The notes under the pieces: model-generated
What the model was told of the DNA's origin: nothing
Database searches by the model: none
Seen by the model: the letters and a program-made list of their open reading frames with translations, nothing else
Made by a program: the position numbers and the translations under genes
Shown here: piece after piece, positions 18,029 through 24,885 of the stretch
Numbering within the stretch: position 1 is the stretch's first letter
Layout of the letters: each line of letters begins with the position of its first letter
Assembly: GCA_905194675.1 (NCBI GenBank)
Contig: CAJJTG010000004.1
Span: forward strand, 7,274 to 71,273
Direction: 5' to 3'
DNA length: 64,000 bases
Origin: an uncultured Collinsella sp.
GTDB taxonomy: Bacteria > Actinomycetota > Coriobacteriia > Coriobacteriales > Coriobacteriaceae

Positions 18029-18655
18029 ATGGCAAAGTTTGAAGTAAAGAACAGCGAGGGCAAGAAGGTCGCCGAGGCCGAGCTCGCCGCTGAGGTGTAC
18101 GGCATCGAGCCGAACATCCACGTTATGCACCACATCGTCAAGTGCCAGATGGCCTCTTGGCGTCAGGGCACCCAGTCTGCTAAGGGTCGCTCTGAGGTTT
18201 CCGGTGGCGGCAAGAAGCCTTGGCGTCAGAAGGGCACCGGCCGTGCCCGCCAGGGTTCCATCCGTGCTGCCCAGTGGCGTCACGGTGGCGTTGTCTTCGC
18301 CCCCAAGCCCCGTTCCTACGCTAAGCGTATGAACAACAAGGAGGTCAAGCTGGCTATGCGCTCCGCGCTGTCCGCCAAGCTGGCCGATGGCGAGCTCGTG
18401 CTCGTCGACGACTACGGCTTCGAGAAGCCTTCCACCAAGGCTGCCGTCGCCATGCTCAAGGCTCTCGGCCTTGAGGGCAAGCGTCTGACCATCATCGTTC
18501 GCGATGAGGACGTCAACGCCTACCTGTCGTTCCGCAACATTCCCAAGACGTTCATCATCACCGCTGACGAGGCCAACACCTACGATCTCGTCAACAACAA
18601 CGCTGTGCTGATGCCCGCCGACATCGCCGCTCACTTCGGGGAGGTGCTTGCATAA
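18029..18655 (+). CDS. rplD: 50S ribosomal protein L4
   Basis: 50S protein lining the exit tunnel; in enterobacteria also the autogenous repressor of the S10 operon. The 208-residue product has the long loop KPWRQKGTGRARQGS and the helix HGGVVFAPKPRSYAKRMN. It has an AAGGAG site and its TAA abuts the ATG of rplW. Confidence 0.97.
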   Translation: MAKFEVKNSEGKKVAEAELAAEVYGIEPNIHVMHHIVKCQMASWRQGTQSAKGRSEVSGGGKKPWRQKGTGRARQGSIRAAQWRHGGVVFAPKPRSYAKRMNNKEVKLAMRSALSAKLADGELVLVDDYGFEKPSTKAAVAMLKALGLEGKRLTIIVRDEDVNAYLSFRNIPKTFIITADEANTYDLVNNNAVLMPADIAAHFGEVLA

Positions 18656-18943
18656 ATGACCGCCCACGAGATCATCATCCGTCCGATCGTGTCCGAGCGT
18701 TCCTTCTCCGGCATGGAGCAGAACAAGTACACGTTCGAGGTCGCCAAGGATGCTAACAAGTATCAGATCAAGGACGCTGTCGAGGAGATCTTCGGCGTCA
18801 AGGTCGTTCGCGTGAACACCCTGACGGTCAAGCCCAAGACCAAGCGCGTGCGCTATGTCGCCGGCAAGACCCGTTCTTGGAAGAAGGCCATCGTCACGCT
18901 GGCCGAGGGCGACACCATCGAGGTCTTTGGCAACCAGGCCTAA
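18656..18943 (+). CDS. rplW: 50S ribosomal protein L23
   Basis: Exit-site protein that docks signal recognition particle and trigger factor. The 95-residue product contains IIRPIVSERSF, YTFEVAKDANK and VKVVRVNTL. The start abuts the rplD stop without a gap. A hairpin and a promoter-like motif separate it from rplB. Confidence 0.97.
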   Translation: MTAHEIIIRPIVSERSFSGMEQNKYTFEVAKDANKYQIKDAVEEIFGVKVVRVNTLTVKPKTKRVRYVAGKTRSWKKAIVTLAEGDTIEVFGNQA

Positions 18944-18960
18944 GACTCGCTGCTGTTGAG

Positions 18961-18998
18961 TGAGCTCATGCCTCCCAAATAGGGGAGGCGGGAGCTCA
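18961..18998 (+). terminator. Intercistronic hairpin between rplW and rplB
   Basis: TGAGCTC / GAGCTCA with inner CCTCCC / GGGAGG forms a strong stem-loop. Only four T residues follow closely, so it may be a partial terminator or a processing/stability element inside the operon; a promoter-like motif begins at 19019. Confidence 0.5.
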
Positions 18999-19018
18999 AG
19001 GTTTTGGGCGTATAAAAT

Positions 19019-19042
19019 GGACACGCCCGGAACCGTGTATAC
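19019..19042 (+). promoter_or_regulatory. Promoter-like motif before rplB
   Basis: Second copy of the 24-bp motif found before rplC (21 of 24 identical), 81 bp before the rplB start. Together with the preceding hairpin it suggests that rplB and downstream genes have an additional promoter or a shared control site. Confidence 0.5.
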
Positions 19043-19122
19043 GTCCGGTGTCATCGCACCCGAGGCAGAACCTCGAATCCCTGTCTGCGATGGCTAACGG
19101 ATTCCTATTGAAAGGGATTGTA

Positions 19123-19953
19123 ATGGCTGTAAAGCACCTTAAGCCGACCTCCGCTGGTAGGCGTTGGCAGACGATCTCCGACTTCTCCGAGATCACCTGC
19201 ACCAAGCCCGAGAAGTCTCTTCTCGAGCCCCTGCCCAAGAAGGCCGGTCGTAACAACAACGGCCGCATCACCACCCGCCACCAGGGCGGCGGCGTGAAGC
19301 GTCGTTACCGCGTGATCGACTTCAAGCGCAACAAGGACGGCGTGCCCGCCAAGGTTGCCACGATCGAGTACGATCCGAACCGTTCCGCTCGCATCGCTCT
19401 GCTGCACTACGCTGACGGTGAGAAGCGCTACATCCTGGCCCCCAAGGGCCTCGAGGTCGGTCAGACCGTCATGTCCGGTTCTGACGCCGACATCAAGCCG
19501 GGCAACGCTCTGCCCCTCGCCGACATCCCCGTGGGTACGCTTATCCACGCCGTCGAGTTCCAGCCGGGCAAGGGCGCTGCTATCGCCCGTTCCGCCGGTA
19601 ACTCCTGCCAGCTGATGGGTAAGGAGGGCAAGTACGCTATCGTCCGTATGCCTTCCTCCGAGATGCGCCGCATCCTCGTTACCTGCCGCGCCACCGTCGG
19701 TGAGGTCGGCAACGCCGATCACGCCAACATCGTCATCGGCAAGGCCGGCCGTAAGCGTCACATGAACGTGCGCCCGACCGTCCGCGGTACCGTCATGAAC
19801 CCTGTCGACCACCCGCACGGCGGTGGCGAGGGCAAGAACCACACCTCTGGTCGTCCCTCTGTTACCCCCTGGGGTAAGCCGACGAAGGGCCTTCGTACGC
19901 GCAAGAAGAAGAAGGTCTCGAACCAGCACATCATTCGTCGCCGTAAGAAGTAA
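19123..19953 (+). CDS. rplB: 50S ribosomal protein L2
   Basis: Core 50S protein needed for subunit joining and peptidyl transfer. The 276-residue product begins [16 protein letters not shown] and has [16 protein letters not shown] and the C-terminal [11 protein letters not shown] with its conserved histidine. ATG 19123 follows AAAGGG; the open frame upstream to 19048 is leader sequence. Confidence 0.97.
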   Translation: MAVKHLKPTSAGRRWQTISDFSEITCTKPEKSLLEPLPKKAGRNNNGRITTRHQGGGVKRRYRVIDFKRNKDGVPAKVATIEYDPNRSARIALLHYADGEKRYILAPKGLEVGQTVMSGSDADIKPGNALPLADIPVGTLIHAVEFQPGKGAAIARSAGNSCQLMGKEGKYAIVRMPSSEMRRILVTCRATVGEVGNADHANIVIGKAGRKRHMNVRPTVRGTVMNPVDHPHGGGEGKNHTSGRPSVTPWGKPTKGLRTRKKKKVSNQHIIRRRKK

Positions 19954-19985
19954 TTTCGGATACCGAGTTTTAGGAGAAAGCACTT

Positions 19986-20246
19986 ATGAGCAGAAGTCTC
20001 AAAAAGGGCCCGTTCGTGGAGACTCGCCTTCTCTCGCGTATCACCGCGATGAACGAGGCTGGCAAGAAGGACGTCGTGAAGACCTGGTCCCGCGCGTCCA
20101 CCATCTTCCCCGAGATGGTTGGTCACACCATCGCCGTCCACGACGGCCGCAAGCATGTGCCCGTGTATGTTACCGAGTCCATGGTTGGTCACAAGCTCGG
20201 CGAGTTCGCGCCGACTCGTACGTTCCGTGGCCACAAGGCCAAATAG
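19986..20246 (+). CDS. rpsS: 30S ribosomal protein S19
   Basis: 30S head protein contacting tRNA and forming a complex with S13. The 86-residue product starts [15 protein letters not shown] and has [30 protein letters not shown] site precedes the ATG. Standard S10 operon position after rplB. Confidence 0.97.
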   Translation: MSRSLKKGPFVETRLLSRITAMNEAGKKDVVKTWSRASTIFPEMVGHTIAVHDGRKHVPVYVTESMVGHKLGEFAPTRTFRGHKAK

Positions 20247-20260
20247 GGGGTTAACCGTAA

Positions 20261-20632
20261 ATGGCAACTAAGTCTATTGAAACTGAGGCCACCGAGGTTC
20301 GCGCCGTCGCTAAGTACGTGCGTGTTTCCCCCAGCAAGGCCCGCCTGGTGGTCGATCTGATCCGCCGCAAGCCTGTCGCTCAGGCCTTCGACATCCTCCA
20401 CTTCTGCGACCGCGCCGTCGCCGTGGATGTCGAGAAGGTTCTCCGTTCCGCCGTTGCGAACGCCGAGAACAACAACGGTCTGCGTGCCGACAACCTGGTT
20501 GTCGCCGCTGCCTATGTTGACGAGGGTCCGACGCTTAAGCGCATCCGTCCCCGCGCCAAGGGTTCCGCTTCTCGCATTCTGAAGCGTACTTCCCACATCA
20601 CCGTCGTCGTTGCTCCTCGAAAGGAGGCGTAA
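20261..20632 (+). CDS. rplV: 50S ribosomal protein L22
   Basis: Tunnel-lining 50S protein; loop changes are linked to macrolide resistance. The 123-residue product contains [19 protein letters not shown] and a loop ending [22 protein letters not shown]. It lies 14 bp after rpsS and 6 bp before rpsC. Confidence 0.97.
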   Translation: MATKSIETEATEVRAVAKYVRVSPSKARLVVDLIRRKPVAQAFDILHFCDRAVAVDVEKVLRSAVANAENNNGLRADNLVVAAAYVDEGPTLKRIRPRAKGSASRILKRTSHITVVVAPRKEA

Positions 20633-20638
20633 AGCTGT

Positions 20639-21349
20639 ATGGGTCAGAAAGTCTACCCCACCGGCTTCCGTCTTGGCATCACCGAGAACTGGCGCTCCCG
20701 CTGGTTCGCAGAGAAGGATTACGCTAAGACCCTCGGTAACGATCTCGAGATCCGCAAGTACCTCGAGAAGCGTCTTTCCCGCGCAGCTGTCTCCCGCGTC
20801 GAGATCGAGCGCGCTGGCGACAAGGTGAAGGTCATCATCCTCACCGCTCGCCCCGGCGTTGTCATCGGTAAGAAGGGTGCCGAGATCGATACCCTCCGCA
20901 CCGAGCTCGAGAAGGTCGCTGGCGTCTCCAAGGGCCAGCTCTCCGTCGACGTTGTCGAGATCAAGCGCCCCGAGCTCGACGCCAACCTCGTTGCTCAGTC
21001 TATCGCCGAGCAGCTCGAGGGCCGCGTTGCCTTCCGTCGCGCTATGCGCAAGGCTGTCCAGTCCGCCCGCAAGGCCGGCGCTAAGGGTATCCGTATCCAG
21101 TGCTCCGGTCGTCTCGGCGGTGCCGAGATGGGCCGTCGTGAGTGGTACCGCGAGGGTCGCGTGCCTCTGCACACCCTCCGTGCCAAGATCGACTATGGCA
21201 CGGCTGTCGCCAGCACCACCATGGGCGCTTGCGGCGTGAAGGTCTGGATCTACCTGGGCGAGAAGCTCCCGGGCCAGCCTGTTCCCAACCCTGCACTCGA
21301 GGGCTCTTCCCGTCCTCGTCGTCGTAACTCCGAGAGGAGGGGTCAGTAG
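20639..21349 (+). CDS. rpsC: 30S ribosomal protein S3
   Basis: 30S protein at the mRNA entry tunnel with helicase activity. The 236-residue product begins [13 protein letters not shown], has the KH domain with [10 protein letters not shown] and the C-terminal [20 protein letters not shown]. Its last base is the first base of the rplP GTG start. Confidence 0.97.
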   Translation: MGQKVYPTGFRLGITENWRSRWFAEKDYAKTLGNDLEIRKYLEKRLSRAAVSRVEIERAGDKVKVIILTARPGVVIGKKGAEIDTLRTELEKVAGVSKGQLSVDVVEIKRPELDANLVAQSIAEQLEGRVAFRRAMRKAVQSARKAGAKGIRIQCSGRLGGAEMGRREWYREGRVPLHTLRAKIDYGTAVASTTMGACGVKVWIYLGEKLPGQPVPNPALEGSSRPRRRNSERRGQ

Positions 21350-21852
21350 TGCTTGCCCCTAAGCGTATTCTTCACCGCAAGGTGCAGCGTGGCTCCATGA
21401 AGGGCCAGGCCAAGGGTAATACCGAGCTGCATTTCGGCGAGTTTGGTATCCAGGCTCTCGAGGCCCATTGGATCACCAACCGTCAGATCGAGGCCGCTCG
21501 TATTGCCATGACCCGCTACATGAAGCGTGGCGGTCGTGTCTACATCACGATCTTCCCCGATAAGCCCATCACCAAGAAGCCTGCCGAGACTCGCATGGGT
21601 TCTGGTAAGGGTAATCCCGAGGAGTGGGTGGCCGTCGTCAAGCCCGGCCGCATCATGTTCGAGGTCAAGGGCGTGCCCGAGGAGGTCGCTCGCGAGGCTC
21701 TGCGTCTTGCACAGCACAAGCTTCCCATCAAGACCAAGATTGTTGCTGCCAAGAACGCTGAGCAGCGCATCGAGAAGGAGATGGCTGAGGAGGCCGCTCT
21801 CGAGGCCAAGTGGGCTGCTGAGGACGCCGCCGCCGCCAAGGAGGAGAACTAA
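21349..21852 (+). CDS. rplP: 50S ribosomal protein L16
   Basis: 50S protein at the A-site tRNA entry. The core, [13 protein letters not shown] to [11 protein letters not shown], matches L16. At 167 residues it is longer than the usual 137-145 because of an Ala/Glu/Lys-rich C-terminal tail of about 25 residues. Start is GTG at 21349, overlapping the rpsC stop. Its stop overlaps the rpmC start by one base. Confidence 0.97.
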   Translation: MLAPKRILHRKVQRGSMKGQAKGNTELHFGEFGIQALEAHWITNRQIEAARIAMTRYMKRGGRVYITIFPDKPITKKPAETRMGSGKGNPEEWVAVVKPGRIMFEVKGVPEEVAREALRLAQHKLPIKTKIVAAKNAEQRIEKEMAEEAALEAKWAAEDAAAAKEEN

Positions 21853-22067
21853 TGAAGCCCGCAGAGATTCGTGAGCTCTCGGACGCTCAGCTCGTTGAGA
21901 AGCTGAAGGAAATGCGCGCCGAGCTCTTTAACCTTCGTTTCCAGATGGCCACCAGCCAGCTGGACAACACCGCTCGCGTCAACACCGTGAAGAAGGACAT
22001 CGCTCGCGTCCTCACGGAGCAGCGCGCCCGCGAGATCGCAGCGGAGAAGTCCGCTGTCGCCGAGTAG
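21852..22067 (+). CDS. rpmC: 50S ribosomal protein L29
   Basis: Small helical-hairpin protein near the tunnel exit. The 71-residue product has the typical ELSDAQLVEKLKEMRAELF, FRFQMATSQLDN-type signature and DIARVLTEQRARE. It is coupled to rplP by a one-base overlap. Confidence 0.96.
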   Translation: MKPAEIRELSDAQLVEKLKEMRAELFNLRFQMATSQLDNTARVNTVKKDIARVLTEQRAREIAAEKSAVAE

Positions 22068-22083
22068 GACCTAAGGAGAGAAC

Positions 22084-22344
22084 ATGACTGATTCGCGTAA
22101 CTCGCGTAAGGTCCGTACGGGTGTCGTTACCTCCGTCTCCGGTGCCAAGACCATTGTTGTCACCATCACCGAGCGCAAGCGTCACCCCAAGTACGGCAAG
22201 ATGATGACCAGCTCCAAGAAGCTGCACGCTCACGACGAGGAGTGCACGGCTGGCGTGGGCGACACCGTCCGCGTTATGGAGACCCGTCCTATGTCCAAGA
22301 TGAAGCGTTGGCGCCTCATCGAGGTCGTCGAGCGCGCTAAATAA
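22084..22344 (+). CDS. rpsQ: 30S ribosomal protein S17
   Basis: Small OB-fold protein of the 30S body. The 86-residue product has RKVRTGVVTSVSGAKTIVV, KRHPKYGK and ETRPMSKMKRWRL. AAGGAGAG precedes the ATG. It is the last gene of the S10 operon; 118 bp with AT-richer sequence separate it from rplN, where an spc operon promoter would be expected. Confidence 0.97.
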   Translation: MTDSRNSRKVRTGVVTSVSGAKTIVVTITERKRHPKYGKMMTSSKKLHAHDEECTAGVGDTVRVMETRPMSKMKRWRLIEVVERAK

Positions 22345-22462
22345 GCAGTCGCTCTTACGACTTGTACGTTTCCGAAGATGTGCGTATGCCTGGCTTGCAT
22401 ACCACGGGCCGTATAAAGGCTGCGCACCTCTCTTCGGTTCTTAGTTCGGAGGAACATCTACC

Positions 22463-22831
22463 ATGATTCAGATGCAAACCATGCTGAACGTCGCCGACAA
22501 CTCCGGCGCTCGCAAGATTCGCTGCATCAAGGTGCTTGGCGGTTCCAAGCGTCGTTATGCAGGCATCGGCGATGTGTTCATCGGTGCTGTCCAGGAGGCT
22601 ACCCCTGGCGCCAACGTCAAGAAGAAGGACGTTGTCCGTTGCGTCGTCGTTCGCACCGTTAAGGAGATCCGCCGCAAGGATGGCTCCTACATTCGCTTTG
22701 ATGAGAACGCATGCGTTGTCATCAACAACGATGGTTCGCCCGTCGGCACCCGTATCTTCGGGCCCGTCGCTCGCGAGCTTCGTGACAAGAAGTACATGAA
22801 GATCGTCTCGCTCGCTCCCGAGACCCTGTAG
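22463..22831 (+). CDS. rplN: 50S ribosomal protein L14
   Basis: 50S interface protein. The 122-residue product begins [18 protein letters not shown] and has [12 protein letters not shown] and [15 protein letters not shown]. It has a GGAGGAAC site. It is the first gene of the spc operon, which here contains only rplN and rplX. Confidence 0.97.
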   Translation: MIQMQTMLNVADNSGARKIRCIKVLGGSKRRYAGIGDVFIGAVQEATPGANVKKKDVVRCVVVRTVKEIRRKDGSYIRFDENACVVINNDGSPVGTRIFGPVARELRDKKYMKIVSLAPETL

Positions 22832-22844
22832 TTAGGGGAGATAT

Positions 22845-23150
22845 ATGTATATCAAGAAGGGCGATAAGGTCCAGGTTCTCTCTGGTAAGGATCGCGGCAA
22901 GCAGGGCGTTGTCCTGCGTGCTCTCCCCGCCGAGAACAAGGTCGTTGTCGAGGGCGTTTCGGTCGTCAAGAAGGCCGTCAAGCCCAACGCTGCCAACCAG
23001 CAGGGCGGCATCGTTTCGCAGGAGGCTCCCATCGACGCCTCCAACGTCAATCTCGTCTGCCCCGAGTGCGGTAAGGTTACCCGCGTCGGTCACGAGAAGG
23101 ACGGCAAGAACAAGCTGCGCGTCTGCAAGAAGTGCGGCCACAAGTTCTAA
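22845..23150 (+). CDS. rplX: 50S ribosomal protein L24
   Basis: Assembly-initiating 50S protein with a KOW motif, [20 protein letters not shown]. The 101-residue product ends in a zinc-ribbon-like tail with CPECGKV and CKKCGHKF (four cysteines), a C+ form. The next gene in nearly all bacteria is rplE; here a terminator follows after 26 bp and the rest of the spc operon is absent from the window. Confidence 0.96.
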   Translation: MYIKKGDKVQVLSGKDRGKQGVVLRALPAENKVVVEGVSVVKKAVKPNAANQQGGIVSQEAPIDASNVNLVCPECGKVTRVGHEKDGKNKLRVCKKCGHKF

Positions 23151-23176
23151 GCTGCCCGCAACATCAAGTTGCTAGC

Positions 23177-23210
23177 AAAGGCCCGGATGCCACGGCACCC
23201 GGGCCTTTTT
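23177..23210 (+). terminator. Terminator after rplX
   Basis: AAAGGCCCGG pairs with CCGGGCCTTT around a 12-base loop, followed by five T. It ends the truncated spc operon and shows that transcription is not meant to continue into a distant rplE. Confidence 0.9.
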
Positions 23211-23916
23211 CTATCCCCACTCGATGGCTTCGGTTCTGCCGTCCCGTCATTCCGGTTGCATCCAGTTTTCGGTGCCGTTTCGAATCGAGTGCCGCCAGGT
23301 GATACCCTGTCGCGTTTCGTCGGCTTCGGGGACAAAAGTCGGGACAACTCCAAAAACTTTTTTCGAACTCAGGGCTTTGAGTTTTTGTTTTGTCCCAAAG
23401 GGCGCGGCGGGATGCCTTTGGAGGCTCGATAGCGCCGAAAACGCCCGTTTTGAAACTTAAATGCCTTTTCGCGTGCAAGCCGCCAGCTGCAATAGGAAGT
23501 GAATCAACGCAGGTGGCTTTCAAGCAGTTTACAAAACTGCAGGTCGCAGGTCTTCATTGCCAGTAGGAGAAATGAGTAGTCTCAGGTGGCTTGCCCATGA
23601 GTTGACGAACGGGATTTGAGATTACGCTGACGTCCGGAAACGCTTCGAGCACGGCGTTACGTTTTTGGGGTTTGGGCGTAGCCCCTGCACCCGCGAGCGC
23701 GGGCCTTAAGCCCGCCGAGAGGGTGACGCGTCGAAAACGAAGGGGAAAGAGAGAAGGGGCCGTCCCTATCATTCAGGTTGCGACCGAAGAAGACAAGGAG
23801 ACCCCCTGAGCCTGAATGATGCCCCACAGACCGCGTCCGACCGAGCTCAAGCCGAGCTTTTCCTGACGTCCGCCTTCGCGAAGATGATGGCTGGATTGGC
23901 TATGGATTGGCAACAC
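23211..23916. other. Gene-free scar region after rplX
   Basis: About 700 bp without a supportable gene. It contains paired segments (GGGACAAAA at 23329 with TTTTGTCCC at 23388; ATCATTCAGG at 23769 with CCTGAATGAT near 23808) and GC-rich hairpins near 23680-23720. Short open frames here do not look like proteins. It probably consists of old repeats and insertion debris. Confidence 0.5.
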
Positions 23917-24390
23917 TTATTTGGACGATTCCGGGAGGGACGGCCCCGCATCCCTGAACTCGACCGGCGACATGTAGCCCAGCGTCGAGTGGATCCTGAA
24001 GTTGTTGTACCAGTGAACGTAATCCAAGAGCTTGGCTCGGAGCTCGCGTGTCCCTCCTCGGTCCTTCGGAGTGGCCGACGATCTCCCCGTTGCAGAGGTC
24101 GACGAGCAGGCAGACGTAGTTCCACGACGCCCCGACGCGCACGCAGGCCAAGTCGCTGCATATATGGGTGCACGGCGCCCTGCCGCCGAAGCCGCGCGCG
24201 ACGACGTTCGACACGTCGGCCTCGTTGACCGCCCCGGGGTGCACCTTGAACCTCTTCCTGCCGTATGCGCCGGCCAGGCCGTTCTCCCTCATGATGCGGC
24301 AGACGCGGCGCCGGCTGACGGTAACGCCCGACCTCCCGGGCGACGCCTTGATCTTGCGCGATCCGTTCCGGCCCTTGCTGGCGGCGTGCG
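23917..24390 (-). pseudogene. Decayed IS3-family OrfB transposase fragment
   Basis: Reading leftward, the first part gives SRRRVCRIMRENGLAGAYGRK and SDLACVRVGASWNYVCLLVD, and after a deletion/frameshift near 24085 the sequence continues in another frame as WYNNFRIHSTLGYMSPVEF to a stop at 23917. These are the C-terminal DDE-domain signatures of IS3/IS150-type transposases. The N-terminal half is missing and the reading frame is broken, so it is inactive. It abuts a truncated nucleosidase gene. Confidence 0.8.
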
Positions 24391-24398
24391 CCGCCGCG

Positions 24399-24692
24399 GC
24401 CGCCGTCGCCCCCGACATTAAGGTCCTCAAGGGCCGCGTCGTCTCCGGCGACCAGTTCGTCTCGCCCGCGGAACAGAAGGAGCGAATCCTCGCGGCCTTC
24501 GGCGACCTGTGCTGCGAGATGGAGGGCTGCACCATCGCGCAGGCCTCCTATCTCAACGGCGTGCCCCTCGTCGTCGTGCGCGCCATCAGCGACAAGCCCT
24601 GCGCCGAGGGCCGGGTCGTCGACTACAACACCTTCGAGAAGAAGGCCGCCTGCGACTGCGCCCGCATCGCCGCGCGCATGGTTAAGCTTTAG
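24399..24692 (+). pseudogene. mtnN: 5'-truncated MTA/SAH nucleosidase
   Basis: The C-terminal half of a 5'-methylthioadenosine/S-adenosylhomocysteine nucleosidase: VVSGDQFVSPAEQKERI, CCEMEGCTIAQASYLNGVP with the ribose-binding Met-Glu, and VRAISDKPC with the catalytic Asp. The first half of the enzyme (normally about 230 residues) is missing, replaced by the opposing IS3 fragment. It has no proper start and should be non-functional. Typical function is recycling of SAM by-products. Confidence 0.8.
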
Positions 24693-24885
24693 GCCCGGCG
24701 CGCCGGGGCCCTTTCCAAAGCGAAGTGTCGAGCCGAAGTGTTGAGCGTCGGCCCTGAATGTTCAATGGCCGTTGTTTTCTGCCCCTCAAGTGGTGGACTT
24801 TTCCTCGGAGCTGTTGATTCCCCCACGCGCCCCCTTCCGTTCTCTGTTCTCCCCTTATACTCCTTGTACGAGGAGGTAAGAAGTC

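Noticed and set aside
23554..23772. Small ORF with a PPETTHFSYWQ tail
   Set aside because: It lies in repeat-like scar DNA, without a start signal or protein-like pattern.
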